Shown: positions 1 to 9,410 of the stretch, piece by piece
How the letters are laid out: every line of letters starts with the position of its first letter
Position numbering within the stretch: the first letter of the stretch is position 1
From: JBALVT01 sp047612385
GTDB lineage: Bacteria; Pseudomonadota; Gammaproteobacteria; Pseudomonadales; Halieaceae
DNA: 64,000 nucleotides
Direction: 5' to 3'
Assembly: GCA_047612385.1 (NCBI GenBank)
Contig: JBLGAR010000006.1
Location: forward strand, 9,091-73,090
Notes under the pieces: generated by a model
Database searches by the model: none
What the model was told of the DNA's origin: nothing
The model's input: the letters and a program-made list of their open reading frames with translations, nothing else
Program-made: the position numbers and the translations under genes

Positions 1-167
1 ATGGCCGCGGAGCGGTCCGGCAGATGGACAGAATTTTATCGGGGATTCCATTTTCTCCGGCGACAGAACCCTTGATCCTAAGGGGCGAGGTTACACCCGA
101 ATATTTGTTGAGTGCGCGTGAATTAGGCCAGGCGTTCTCGGCCGGGCTTGCGATGGGAATTTACTAG
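1..167 (+). CDS. 3' end of an unidentified protein (partial)
   Basis: An open frame enters at the left edge and ends with TAG at 165-167, giving about 55 C-terminal residues that finish SAGLAMGIY. The frame has no internal stop and normal amino-acid composition, and it ends just upstream of a thioesterase gene on the same strand, so the two may be co-transcribed. I do not recognise the family from this tail. An ATG at 24 lies in this frame but looks internal. Confidence 0.5.
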   Translation, partial: GRGAVRQMDRILSGIPFSPATEPLILRGEVTPEYLLSARELGQAFSAGLAMGIY

Positions 168-182
168 GAGTTAAGGGCCACG

Positions 183-656
183 ATGAGCGAGTCATTAATA
201 CCTCCGGGGTTTAAACTTTTACAGACCGGCCTTGGTTTTACCGACATGATACAGCCTGTTTATCGTCATCTATCGGATGAGGGGATTCACTTCGGGCTGA
301 TCGTAAGCGATGTTCACACCAATACGATGGGTATCTGCCATGGTGGCGTTTTAATGACGTTCGCAGATATCGCAGCAGCATCGGCTGTTAATTTTTTGGC
401 GGGAAAAAGAGCCGGTAGCCCCACCATTAACCTCAGTCTTGACTTTGTCTCGCCGGGAAGACTGGGGGAGTGGCTTTACAGCAGTATTGACCATGTTTCG
501 CTAAAACGTCGTTTCGGTTTTTGCAGTGGCGCAATTAATAATCAAGCGGGACTGGTTGCACGGTTTAACGGTACTTTTTACCTGCCGGAGCACAAGGGCA
601 TGTGGAAGGATAAAAAAACTGAGACGGGCCCGCTTGCAGTTGATGGCGACTCATAA
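183..656 (+). CDS. PaaI-family acyl-CoA thioesterase (hotdog fold)
   Basis: A 157-residue protein of usual length for single-domain hotdog thioesterases. The family motif HGG is at residues 53-55, followed by the helix MTFADIAAA and then an NLSLDF strand, as in PaaI/YbgC-like enzymes that hydrolyse acyl-CoA thioesters in the cytoplasm. An AAGG-like site lies a few bases before the ATG. It follows a partial gene and converges on the LysR gene. The substrate cannot be read from sequence; a role in fatty or aromatic acyl-CoA turnover is inference. Confidence 0.8.
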   Translation: MSESLIPPGFKLLQTGLGFTDMIQPVYRHLSDEGIHFGLIVSDVHTNTMGICHGGVLMTFADIAAASAVNFLAGKRAGSPTINLSLDFVSPGRLGEWLYSSIDHVSLKRRFGFCSGAINNQAGLVARFNGTFYLPEHKGMWKDKKTETGPLAVDGDS

Positions 657-749
657 ATATAACCGATCTCGAACACCAATCGGCTCTCTTTGTCGGAGTT
701 ATTCTTACTCGCCTCGTTTGAGGGGGTTTTGCGTGCGACTAGGCAGCAA

Positions 750-1634
750 TTATTGTTCTCTCGCATCTGCAAACGAAGACAACGTCTTAGCGAAGGCCTT
801 CGCGGCTCGCGATAAACTTCGACCGCGGTGATAAACCAGACCGAGAGTCCGTTCAATACTTATCCCCGGCACAGTAATAGATTTCAAAGTTTTGTCTTTC
901 ATACTGCGCGGCAACACTGTCCAGCCCAGCCCTACGGTTGCCATCATGCGGACGGTCTCTAGATAGTTTGTTGCCATAGAAACCTGCAGCTGCAATTCGC
1001 TGCGATCGAAAAGGCGTTTCACGATTTGCCCTGTGTAGGTATTCAGGCCGGGAAGAACAGCGGGGCAGCCACTTAAGTATTTGAGGTCGCAGTTTTCTTT
1101 TTTAGCCAATTCGTGATCTTTTGAGACCATGAAGTCTAAAGGGTCCTGCCAAATGGGCTTAGTGATAATACTCGGTTCGGATGTGGGCGCCAGAGTAACC
1201 ACAGCCAGTTCGACCTTGCCCTGCATGATCAGCTCATAGGCTTGTTCGGAATCCATAAAGTCGATATCAATCTTCACGCCATCAAAGGCTTTGCTGAAAG
1301 CGTTTAGAACGGGCGGCAATCGATGCAGCCCTATATGATGACTGGTGGCCATGCGTAGCTCGCCGGTTACCTCTCCCGACAAATCTCGCACGGATCTTTC
1401 AGCGTCCAGTAATTGACCCGATATGGTTCTGGCATGGGGTAGTAGCGCATTGCCGGCTTCCGTCAGCGATACGTTTCGTCCGATTCTATCGAACAACTCT
1501 GACCCCAGTTGTTGCTCCAAAATGGCTATTCGCTTGCTAACCGCCGGTTGAGTGAGATGTAGCTTTTCTGCTGCCACAGAGAATGAGCCCGTTTCTGCTA
1601 CCAGCATGAAGGCTTTTAGGTGTTGCGTATCCAT
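750..1634 (-). CDS. LysR-family transcriptional regulator, divergent from leuC
   Basis: About 294 residues, the typical LysR length. Residues 1-60 hold the winged HTH (FSVAAEKLHLTQPAVSKRI), followed by a periplasmic-binding-protein-like effector domain. I chose ATG 1634 (MDTQHLKAF) over the in-frame ATG at 1649: the GGAG that includes part of the upstream ATG sits nine bases before it, and family alignments begin near this point. It is transcribed away from leuC across a short AT-rich gap containing an inverted repeat, so control of leuCDB and of itself is likely but inferred. The effector is unknown. Confidence 0.85.
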   Translation of the reverse strand: MDTQHLKAFMLVAETGSFSVAAEKLHLTQPAVSKRIAILEQQLGSELFDRIGRNVSLTEAGNALLPHARTISGQLLDAERSVRDLSGEVTGELRMATSHHIGLHRLPPVLNAFSKAFDGVKIDIDFMDSEQAYELIMQGKVELAVVTLAPTSEPSIITKPIWQDPLDFMVSKDHELAKKENCDLKYLSGCPAVLPGLNTYTGQIVKRLFDRSELQLQVSMATNYLETVRMMATVGLGWTVLPRSMKDKTLKSITVPGISIERTLGLVYHRGRSLSRAAKAFAKTLSSFADAREQ

Positions 1635-1650
1635 GGCCGGAGACTCCATC

Positions 1651-1696
1651 TATTCCAATTAGTAATCCAATCGATAAAAATAATAAATTGGAGTTA
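1651..1696. promoter_or_regulatory. Inverted repeat between LysR gene and leuC, candidate operator
   Basis: TCCAATT at 1654-1660 is mirrored by AATTGGA at 1686-1692, with a related ATCCAAT between them, in AT-rich DNA just upstream of the LysR start. Dyads with T-N11-A character between a LysR gene and its divergent target are the usual binding sites of this family. Binding is inferred from symmetry and position only. Confidence 0.45.
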
Positions 1697-1766
1697 TCAT
1701 CGCGTCAACGGTAATATCGTCGTGTATTGATCATTCAACTCATCTTGTACTGATAAGAGGTGTTCC

Positions 1767-3185
1767 ATGGCTGGAAAGACGCTTTACGATAAATTGTGGC
1801 AAAGCCACGTAGTTGAGCAGCGCGATGATGGCACTGCGCTGATTTATATCGATTTACACTTGATTCACGAAGTGACATCTCCTCAAGCCTTTGAGGGTTT
1901 GCGACTGGCGGACCGAGAGCTTTGGCGTCGTGATTCAATTTTGGCTGTGCCGGACCACAATGTTCCCACCGAGCGGGCTGAGCGCCTTGGTGGGGTAGCG
2001 GCTATCGCGGACCCTGTGTCGCGTTTACAGGTGCAAACCCTGGACGACAACTGCGATGATTACGACATCTTAAAGTTTGAAATCAACGATGTCAGGCAGG
2101 GTATTGTGCATGTAGTTGGGCCCGAGCAGGGTGCGACTCTGCCAGGCATGACCGTTGTATGCGGCGATTCCCATACTTCTACGCATGGAGCGCTGGGTGC
2201 ATTGGCACACGGAATTGGAACATCTGAAGTCGAGCATGTACTGGCTACCCAGTGCCTGGTTCAGCAGAAGATGAAGAATTTGTTGGTTCGTATTGATGGC
2301 ACACTCGGCATTGGCGTCACCGCGAAAGATGTGGTGCTTGCGGTTATAGGAAAAATTGGCACCGCTGGCGGCACAGGCTATGCCATCGAATTTGGCGGCC
2401 AGGTCATCCGCGATATGAGCCTGGAAGGGCGCATGACCATGTGCAATATGGCCATTGAGGCAGGGGCCCGTATCGGAGTGGTCGCAGTAGACGAGGCCAC
2501 CATTAAATACGTGAAAGGGCGGCCATTTGCACCTACCGGAGAATCATGGGATGCCGCGGTAGCCGCCTGGAAAGACTTGCACAGTGATGCGGATGCACAC
2601 TTCGACAAAGTGCTGGAACTGGCTGGCGAAGATATACAGCCTCAAGTCACTTGGGGAACATCGCCCGAAATGGTATTGCCGATCGACGGAATTCTGCCCG
2701 ATCCAGCGACTATGGAGCCGGGATCAAAGCGCGATGGCGTAGAGCGTGCGCTTGCCTATATGGGGCTCAGCGGTGGTTCGGCGATTACCGATATTCAACT
2801 TGATAAAGTGTTCATCGGCTCATGCACCAATTCCCGCATAGAAGATTTACGGGCAGCGGCGAGTGTTGTTAAAGGAAAGCATGTTGCGCCTAACGTCAAT
2901 CAAGTCTTGATAGTGCCCGGGTCGGGCGAGGTTAAGAAACAGGCCGAAGACGAGGGTCTGGACAAGATCTTTATCGAGGCCGGTATGGAGTGGCGCGAAC
3001 CGGGTTGTTCAATGTGTCTGGCCATGAATGCCGACAAACTTGGGCAGGGCGAGCACTGCGCTTCAACTTCAAATCGTAATTTTGAAAGTCGACAGGGTTT
3101 TGGCGGACGCACACATCTGGTGAGTCCAGCGATGGCAGCAGCTGCGGCCATAGCGGGCCACTTTGTTGACGTTCGAACGTTGTAG
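1767..3185 (+). CDS. leuC: 3-isopropylmalate dehydratase, large subunit
   Basis: A 472-residue aconitase-family protein that isomerises 2-isopropylmalate to 3-isopropylmalate in leucine synthesis together with LeuD. The three cysteines expected to hold the 4Fe-4S cluster are visible: Cys353 in FIGSCTNSR, and Cys414 and Cys417 in PGCSMC. The N-terminus (TLYDKLWQSHVV) and VCGDSHTSTHGALG block match LeuC. The ATG follows an AGAGG-type ribosome site. It is the first gene of leuC-leuD-leuB; leuD begins 10 bases after its stop. Confidence 0.97.
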   Translation: MAGKTLYDKLWQSHVVEQRDDGTALIYIDLHLIHEVTSPQAFEGLRLADRELWRRDSILAVPDHNVPTERAERLGGVAAIADPVSRLQVQTLDDNCDDYDILKFEINDVRQGIVHVVGPEQGATLPGMTVVCGDSHTSTHGALGALAHGIGTSEVEHVLATQCLVQQKMKNLLVRIDGTLGIGVTAKDVVLAVIGKIGTAGGTGYAIEFGGQVIRDMSLEGRMTMCNMAIEAGARIGVVAVDEATIKYVKGRPFAPTGESWDAAVAAWKDLHSDADAHFDKVLELAGEDIQPQVTWGTSPEMVLPIDGILPDPATMEPGSKRDGVERALAYMGLSGGSAITDIQLDKVFIGSCTNSRIEDLRAAASVVKGKHVAPNVNQVLIVPGSGEVKKQAEDEGLDKIFIEAGMEWREPGCSMCLAMNADKLGQGEHCASTSNRNFESRQGFGGRTHLVSPAMAAAAAIAGHFVDVRTL

Positions 3186-3195
3186 GGAGATTGTT

Positions 3196-3843
3196 ATGAA
3201 AAGTATTACTATAGTTAGTGGTATTGCAGCACCAATGGACAGAGCTAACGTCGATACGGATTTGATTATCCCGAAGCAGTTTTTGAAATCGATTAAGCGC
3301 AGCGGATTTGGTCCCAACCTGTTCGACGAGCTGCGCTATCTCGACGAGGGAGAGCCGGGTCAGGACTGCAGCGCCAGGCCGCTCAATCCAGATTTCCCGC
3401 TAAATTATGAACGTTACGCCGGCGCCTGCATTTTAGTGGCGCGTGAAAATTTTGGTTGTGGGTCGAGCCGAGAGCACGCGCCATGGGCACTGGAAGATTT
3501 CGGTATAAGCTGTGTGATTGCGCCAAGCTATGCCGATATTTTCTACAACAACTGTTTTAAGAACGGCGTTTTGCCGGTTGTGCTCGACAGTAAGGAAGTC
3601 GATGAATTGTTTGCGCAAATGTACGCGAACGAAGGTTATCAGCTGACGGTGGATCTCCCGCGACAAGTGGTTGTTCAGCCCGACGGCAGCGAGCTTGCCT
3701 TTGAAGTGGAGGCGTTTCGTAAACACGCTCTCGTCAATGGGCTGGACGATATCGGCCTTACACTGCAAAGCGCCAAAGCAATACTTGATTACGAGCAGGC
3801 AAGGCAAAAAAGCGCCCCGTGGCTGTTTGAGACAAGAAGATAA
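3196..3843 (+). CDS. leuD: 3-isopropylmalate dehydratase, small subunit
   Basis: A 215-residue swivel-domain partner of LeuC. Typical motifs include NVDTDLIIPKQFLK near the N-terminus and NFGCGSSREHAPWAL, which forms part of the substrate site. The frame is open further upstream into leuC, but ATG 3196 has GGGAG just before it and gives the normal LeuD N-terminus (MKSITIVSGIAAP). It lies 10 bases after leuC and 24 before leuB, so one transcript is likely. Confidence 0.97.
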   Translation: MKSITIVSGIAAPMDRANVDTDLIIPKQFLKSIKRSGFGPNLFDELRYLDEGEPGQDCSARPLNPDFPLNYERYAGACILVARENFGCGSSREHAPWALEDFGISCVIAPSYADIFYNNCFKNGVLPVVLDSKEVDELFAQMYANEGYQLTVDLPRQVVVQPDGSELAFEVEAFRKHALVNGLDDIGLTLQSAKAILDYEQARQKSAPWLFETRR

Positions 3844-3867
3844 TAGCGAGAACCTGGAGCACTTACA

Positions 3868-4950
3868 GTGAGTAAAAAGAAGATATTGATACTTCCCGGA
3901 GACTATATTGGTCCGGAAATAATGACCGAAGCCGTCGCGGTTCTTAAGAAGATCGATGAAAAATATGGACTGGATCTTGAGCTTGAATACGGACTCCTCG
4001 GCGGTGCTGCTTTAGATGCTTGCGGAGTGCCGCTGCCCGATGAAACTCTGGCGCAGGCTCGAGCGGCCGATGCAATATTACTCGGTGCAGTCGGCGGCCC
4101 CAAATGGGACGCGGTTGAACGGCACCTCAGACCCGAAAAGGGCTTGCTGGGTATTCGCTCTGAGTTGCAGCTTTTTGGTAACTTGCGACCTGCGTTGCTC
4201 TACCCGCAACTGGCTGATGCCTCGAGTTTAAAGCCTGAGTTGGTTGCGGGTCTCGATATCCTCATCGTGCGTGAACTCACCGGCGGCATTTATTTCGGTG
4301 AGCCCAGGGGCATTCGTATCTTAGAAAATGGCGAGCGTGAGGGCTTTAATACTTATGTTTATCGAGAGTCTGAAATCCGTAGAATTGCGCATCTTGCCTT
4401 TTCCCTAGCGCGAAAGCGCGACAAGCGCGTGTGCTCTGTGGATAAATCCAACGTATTGGAAGTGACCGTGCTGTGGCGCGAGGTTATGGAGGAAGTTGGC
4501 AAGGAATATCCCGACGTGGAACTCAGCCATATCTATGTCGACAACGCTGCGATGCAGCTTGTTATGGCCCCCAAGCAGTTTGATGTCTTGGTCACAGGCA
4601 ATATGTTTGGCGATATTCTTTCTGATGCCGCGGCCATGTTGACCGGGTCGATTGGCATGTTGCCCTCAGCTTCATTGGATCAACACGGCCGTGGAATGTA
4701 CGAGCCATGCCACGGTTCGGCCCCGGATATCGCAGGCCAGGGCAAGGCCAATCCGCTGGCGACTATTTTGTCTGTGGCCATGATGCTCAAGTATACACTG
4801 GCCGCGCCCGATGCAGCTGTAGCCATTGAGCAAGCTGTCAGTGCGGTATTGGATACGGGTTTGCGTACCCCCGATATTTATTCTGATGGACAAACACTAG
4901 TATCGACAGTGGAGATGGGTGCGGCGGTTGTCGCTGCGCTAGATAAATAA
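3868..4950 (+). CDS. leuB: 3-isopropylmalate dehydrogenase
   Basis: A 360-residue beta-decarboxylating dehydrogenase that oxidises 3-isopropylmalate with NAD+, completing the Leu branch encoded here. The start is GTG, preceded by CTGGAG. Visible family blocks are VRELTGGIYFGEPRG, the Lys and Asp residues in SVDKSNVLEVT and the GNMFGDILSDAAA metal site, and the C-terminal HGSAPDIAGQGKANP nucleotide site. One oddity is that the N-terminal loop, usually PGDGIGPE, reads PGDYIGPE. Nothing else suggests loss of function. Confidence 0.97.
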   Translation: MSKKKILILPGDYIGPEIMTEAVAVLKKIDEKYGLDLELEYGLLGGAALDACGVPLPDETLAQARAADAILLGAVGGPKWDAVERHLRPEKGLLGIRSELQLFGNLRPALLYPQLADASSLKPELVAGLDILIVRELTGGIYFGEPRGIRILENGEREGFNTYVYRESEIRRIAHLAFSLARKRDKRVCSVDKSNVLEVTVLWREVMEEVGKEYPDVELSHIYVDNAAMQLVMAPKQFDVLVTGNMFGDILSDAAAMLTGSIGMLPSASLDQHGRGMYEPCHGSAPDIAGQGKANPLATILSVAMMLKYTLAAPDAAVAIEQAVSAVLDTGLRTPDIYSDGQTLVSTVEMGAAVVAALDK

Positions 4951-4998
4951 CGCGAACCTACTTTTTTGATTTACCTATTGTGAAAGGCGAAGAAGCAC

Positions 4999-6021
4999 AT
5001 GACAGACTTGTATGATGTAGCCGTTGTTGGCGCCACAGGCGCGGTTGGCGAGACTATGATCTCCATCCTGGAAGAGCGAGATTTCCCGGTTCGTAATTTC
5101 TACGCTCTTGCCAGCAAACGATCTGCTGGAAAGACTATAATGTTCAAGGGCAAAACCGTTCGCGTCACTGATCTGGCAGAGTTCGACTTTTCCCAGGTAC
5201 AGATTGGATTGTTTTCAGCCGGCGGCAGCATCTCGAAAGAGTTTGCGCCCAAGGCAGCGGCAGCTGGCTGTGTCGTTATCGATAACACCTCGCACTTTCG
5301 CCAAGATGAAGACATACCTCTGATCGTCCCGGAAGTAAACATCGAGGCACTGGCCGGATATAGCAAGCGCAACATCATTGCCAATCCAAATTGTTCAACG
5401 ATTCAGATGGTGGTGGCACTGAAACCCATTTATGACGTCGTGGGGATTGAGCGTATTAACGTTGCCACTTATCAGGCGGTTTCGGGCACTGGAAAAGAGG
5501 CGATTGAAGAGCTCGCTGGTCAAACTGCGAACCTGCTCAACGCTAAAGACGTAGAGTGTAAAGCCTACCCAAAACAGATCGCTTTTAACGTCTTGCCACA
5601 GATCGACACCTTTGAGGATAACGGCTACACCCGCGAAGAAATGAAAATGGTGTGGGAGACGCAGAAAATATTTGGCGATCGCAGCATTACCGTCAACCCA
5701 ACGTGTGTAAGAGTTCCGGTATTTTTTGGCCATTCTGAGGCTGTGCATGTCGAAACTGTCGACAAAATCACCGCTGAAGAAGCGAGAAATCTGCTGAAAA
5801 ACGCGCCGGGAATTACCGTCATTGATGAGCGTGTAGATGGCAGCTATCCCACGGCTGTAGGGGACTGCGCGGGTCATGATGCGGTGTTCGTGGGCAGAAT
5901 CAGAGAGGACATTTCACACCCTCGAGGACTGGATTTGTGGGTGGTGTCAGACAACGTCCGCAAAGGGGCTGCATTGAATAGTGTGCAAATTGCCGAATGC
6001 TTGATTAATACCTATATATAA
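4999..6021 (+). CDS. asd: Aspartate-semialdehyde dehydrogenase
   Basis: A 340-residue NADP enzyme that reduces aspartyl phosphate to aspartate semialdehyde, the branch point for Lys/diaminopimelate, Met and Thr. The N-terminal VVGATGAVG is the Rossmann loop and Cys132 in NPNCSTIQ is the catalytic nucleophile; VSGTGKEAIEEL and GHSEAVHVE follow. Its size and the retained nucleophile point to the short, functional Asd form rather than the cysteine-less Usg paralogue found near fimV in some relatives. It follows leuB by 48 bases in the same direction. Confidence 0.93.
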   Translation: MTDLYDVAVVGATGAVGETMISILEERDFPVRNFYALASKRSAGKTIMFKGKTVRVTDLAEFDFSQVQIGLFSAGGSISKEFAPKAAAAGCVVIDNTSHFRQDEDIPLIVPEVNIEALAGYSKRNIIANPNCSTIQMVVALKPIYDVVGIERINVATYQAVSGTGKEAIEELAGQTANLLNAKDVECKAYPKQIAFNVLPQIDTFEDNGYTREEMKMVWETQKIFGDRSITVNPTCVRVPVFFGHSEAVHVETVDKITAEEARNLLKNAPGITVIDERVDGSYPTAVGDCAGHDAVFVGRIREDISHPRGLDLWVVSDNVRKGAALNSVQIAECLINTYI

Positions 6022-6204
6022 AAGATACTTGCGGAGGAAGTGACTAGGTTAGGTACAGGAAAATCACTAGTGCACGGACGTGCGCAAATGCGGCTTTTTA
6101 GGGCGTGTGAGGGGACGGTAGGGGCACTCGTGAAATCCTGGTTTAGTAGTCGTATCCCGGGGGATATCGGCTATCAACAACAGGCAAAACAATAAGGCAT
6201 TTAT

Positions 6205-8514
6205 ATGGCTCGTAGGCTGGCTACGGCAGTACTGACATTGGGTTGTTTACACACTGGTGTCGTTTCAGCGCTCGGCTTGGGTGACCTCAAGCTTGAATCT
6301 TTTCTCAACGAACCTCTATCTGCGAGTGTGGACATGCACAGCGCAGCGGGTTTGCAGGAAGATCAGATCAAGGTTCGCCTGGCGACTTCGGAAGACTTTG
6401 ATAAGCTGGGCATCGATAGAGCTTATTTTTTAACCAGCATCAAGTTTGAAGTCAGTGTCGATGATCGCGGCAATGGCACGATCACTCTTTCCTCGGAAGA
6501 TCCGGTGCTCGAACCTTATCTGGATTTTCTGATTGAGGCACGGTGGCCGACAGGGCGCCTTCTACGCGAATATACGGTACTGGTTGATCCTCCGGTTTTT
6601 GACAGCCAATCTCCAATAATCTCTGCGAGCGAAAAGGTAGCGGAGACCGAAGGCGGGGAAGATACTGCAAAAAAAAAGCCGCGCGGCTCTGAAGCCAGTT
6701 CCGGTACTTCGGTAAGCACGAAAAAATCTGAGTTGCCGGCGGGGGAAATGCCCCAGCGCGACTTTGGTTCCAATGCCACAGCAGAGCCACTGGCTGGCAA
6801 TCAATACATGATTCGACGAGATGAGACGCTCTGGACTATCGCCGATCGAGCTAGGCCAGACGGTACGTCTGTGCATCAAACGATGCTGGATATCCAACGA
6901 CTGAATCCAGGTGCTTTTATAGATGGCAATATTAACCGCATCAAGGCGGGCTATATTGTCTACTTACCGGGTGCCGATGACATCAGCTCTAACAACTTAG
7001 AGCAAGCGCAGCAAGAAGTCAGACAACAAAACCAGGATTGGCGCGACGGTGTCGCCAGCAAACCCCAAGCCGGGGCAGGACCATCACTGCGGATTTCTGC
7101 AGAGCCTACTCCTGAAAATAACACAGCAGCTGGCAATGATTCCGCTCTTGCAGCTTCTTCGCAATCCGAGGTTGCCGAGAACCTGGAAGAATCCGAGCGT
7201 GCTCGATCTGAGCTCGACGACAGATTGGCGTCCATGGAAGAGCAGGTCGAAACTCTGCAGCGCATAGTCAGCCTTAAAGATGATCAGATCTTCGCACTGC
7301 AAAACGCGCTCGCAGATACTGATTCCTCCATTATCGAAGACCTTGCAGGGCTTGATTCTGATGAGTGGGATTCTGCGCTAGAAGAACGCGAGGCAATGAT
7401 GGCGCCGGATGAGGAAATATCCGAGTCCGCTGCTGCCAAAGATGCTGTCGCCGTTATTGAGCCTGAGGTCAGCGCGCCGGTAGTGCAAATACCAAAAGTA
7501 GCGGCACCTGCGGAACCTGAAAAGTCCAATACCCTCTATTACATTATTGGCTTGGTGCTAGCGGCCGGACTGGGCGTGTTTTTCTTTCTTCGTCGTCGCA
7601 CTAGTGAAGACGAATGGGAAGACGATGAGGATTTGGCTGCCAGCGATGACGATGTTTTTGCCGATGTCACAATGCCTGATTCCGATGTCAATCTGAATGA
7701 GCTAGACGATGAGATAGAATCAATCTCCGAATCTGTTGTGGACGAAGAGCTCTCCGACCCATTGGAGTTGGATGAGCCGCCGCCCCTCGAAGAAGTGCCC
7801 GAGAATGAATCTGGTTATGGCGAGCACAAGCACGATAAGTACGCCTCTGATGAAGCCGGTGACGCTCTGGCAGAAGCCGACATCTATATTGCTTATGGCC
7901 GTTATCCACAAGCCGTGGACCTGTTAAAAACAGCGATTAATAATGACCCCGGTAATCCCGCATATCGCGAAAAGCTGATAGAGCTCAGTGCAGAAATGGG
8001 CAACAAGGAAGAGGCCCAGCTGCAGTATTCAGAACTCGTAGCCATTGGTGATTCATCCTTTATCGCCCGCGCTGAGCAAGTATTGCGAAGTGCAGGCAAC
8101 GGCAGCAACTGGTTTGCGGAAATGGTGAGCCCCGATCTTGAAGACGCAGCACTTTCAAGCTCCGACTCGTTGGAAATCATGGACGAACTTGACCTGACCG
8201 AAGACACAGGACAGGCTCTTGAAGCAGATTTTGGGGAGCTTGAGATAGAACTCCCCGACAGCGATGCCGACGATGATGAACTTGATCTAAGTTCTGACTT
8301 CACCGACGACAATATCGACGGCGATTTTGAAGACGATGAAGATATGGTTTTCTCCGAAGACGGCAGTGAGATGTCTACCAAGCTTGATCTCGCTAGAGCA
8401 TATCTTGATATGGGCGATGAAGATGGCGCCAAACAGATTCTCGAAGAAGTTGCCACCGATGGCAGCGCCGGCCAGAAAGAGGAAGCTAAAACCCTTCTAG
8501 AACGGCTTGACTAA
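6205..8514 (+). CDS. fimV: FimV/HubP-type polar landmark protein
   Basis: A 769-residue inner-membrane protein. In order: a signal peptide (about 1-24); the conserved FimV N-terminal region (LGDLKLESFLNEPLSA); a LysM peptidoglycan-binding domain (about 199-253); a coiled coil (about 305-370); one membrane helix (about 441-462) closed by RRR; then a long, very acidic cytoplasmic part with TPR-like helices and the C-terminal FimV domain (about 723-768). Relatives place type IV pilus, flagellar and chromosome-partition factors at the cell pole. The asd-fimV-truA order supports the call. Its stop overlaps truA by eight bases. Confidence 0.92.
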   Translation: MARRLATAVLTLGCLHTGVVSALGLGDLKLESFLNEPLSASVDMHSAAGLQEDQIKVRLATSEDFDKLGIDRAYFLTSIKFEVSVDDRGNGTITLSSEDPVLEPYLDFLIEARWPTGRLLREYTVLVDPPVFDSQSPIISASEKVAETEGGEDTAKKKPRGSEASSGTSVSTKKSELPAGEMPQRDFGSNATAEPLAGNQYMIRRDETLWTIADRARPDGTSVHQTMLDIQRLNPGAFIDGNINRIKAGYIVYLPGADDISSNNLEQAQQEVRQQNQDWRDGVASKPQAGAGPSLRISAEPTPENNTAAGNDSALAASSQSEVAENLEESERARSELDDRLASMEEQVETLQRIVSLKDDQIFALQNALADTDSSIIEDLAGLDSDEWDSALEEREAMMAPDEEISESAAAKDAVAVIEPEVSAPVVQIPKVAAPAEPEKSNTLYYIIGLVLAAGLGVFFFLRRRTSEDEWEDDEDLAASDDDVFADVTMPDSDVNLNELDDEIESISESVVDEELSDPLELDEPPPLEEVPENESGYGEHKHDKYASDEAGDALAEADIYIAYGRYPQAVDLLKTAINNDPGNPAYREKLIELSAEMGNKEEAQLQYSELVAIGDSSFIARAEQVLRSAGNGSNWFAEMVSPDLEDAALSSSDSLEIMDELDLTEDTGQALEADFGELEIELPDSDADDDELDLSSDFTDDNIDGDFEDDEDMVFSEDGSEMSTKLDLARAYLDMGDEDGAKQILEEVATDGSAGQKEEAKTLLERLD

Positions 8515-9346
8515 TTCTGGGCGTCCTTTTTCCTCCGAACCCATTCGCCCTGGATCAAGAGTCGCTTGTAGAGTCGAGTACGATGGCAGCCGCTACTGCG
8601 GCTGGCAGGCGCAAACACACCTCAATGTAGAAACCGTGCAGGAGCGTCTGGAGCAGGCCCTGGCCGTGGTTGCAGCTTGCCCGGTGCGAGTGCAGTGTGC
8701 GGGGCGAACCGATACCGGCGTACACGGCCATGAACAAATCATTCATTTTGATGCGCCAGTGGAACGCAGTGGTCGTTCTTGGGTACTCGGCACCAACGCG
8801 AACCTGCCTCTGGATATCCGCATACACTGGGTTGTCGAAGTAGAACCTGATTTTCACGCTCGATTTTCAGCATTGTCTAGGCGCTATCGGTATTTGATTG
8901 CCAACACACCAGTGCGACCGGCGTTGCTGAAGTCGCAGATTACCTGGCAGCGCAGACCCTTGAATGTAGACCTAATGCACTCGGAGGCACAATGTCTATT
9001 GGGCGAGCAGGACTTTGGTGCGTTTCAGGCGTCCAGCTGCCAGTCGAAGACTGCTATGCGTTGCATACATTTTGTTGAAGTAAGTAGGCGCGCGGATTGG
9101 GTGATCATCGATATTCAGGCCAATGCTTTTCTTCATCACATGGTTCGCAATATCGCCGGTTCACTGATGGCAGTGGGTACCGGCCGACAAACTGACGGTT
9201 GGCTGAATGGCGTCTTGCAGGGAAGAGATAGAACCGTTGCAGCCGAGACCGCGGCTGCTGATGGGCTGTATCTTGTGCGGGTTGAATACCCCACTCATTT
9301 CGCGCTTCCCCGGTCGACTTTGGGCCCACTGATGCTCATAGACTAG
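8507..9346 (+). CDS. truA: tRNA pseudouridine(38-40) synthase
   Basis: A 279-residue enzyme that converts uridines 38-40 of the tRNA anticodon arm to pseudouridine. The catalytic aspartate is Asp69 in CAGRTDTGVH, and FLHHMVRNIAGSL near the C-terminus is a TruA hallmark. The frame starts with TTG at 8507 inside the last codons of fimV, suggesting translational coupling. A start further in is possible, since homology begins around residue 18 (VACRVEYDGSRYCGWQ). trpF follows after about 65 bases. Confidence 0.94.
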   Translation: MTNSGRPFSSEPIRPGSRVACRVEYDGSRYCGWQAQTHLNVETVQERLEQALAVVAACPVRVQCAGRTDTGVHGHEQIIHFDAPVERSGRSWVLGTNANLPLDIRIHWVVEVEPDFHARFSALSRRYRYLIANTPVRPALLKSQITWQRRPLNVDLMHSEAQCLLGEQDFGAFQASSCQSKTAMRCIHFVEVSRRADWVIIDIQANAFLHHMVRNIAGSLMAVGTGRQTDGWLNGVLQGRDRTVAAETAAADGLYLVRVEYPTHFALPRSTLGPLMLID

Positions 9347-9410
9347 AGACACGCCTAGGCCAGTTCTGCTACCATAGCCCCTCGTTTTCATCCTATAGAT
9401 CTCCCTGACA

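Noticed and set aside
5395..5877. A 160-codon ORF on the reverse strand inside asd
   Set aside because: It is fully contained in asd, which has clear catalytic motifs, and its translation resembles no family.
6022..6204. Possible upstream extension of fimV from a GTG at 6130
   Set aside because: That frame meets a TAA just before the ATG at 6205, so it cannot extend the protein.
6482..6897. Several overlapping reverse ORFs within fimV
   Set aside because: They mirror the biased codon composition of the fimV linker and LysM region; none has a ribosome site or family motif.
9347..9410. A tryptophan attenuator before trpF
   Set aside because: No Trp-rich leader peptide or alternative hairpins fit in this short gap.
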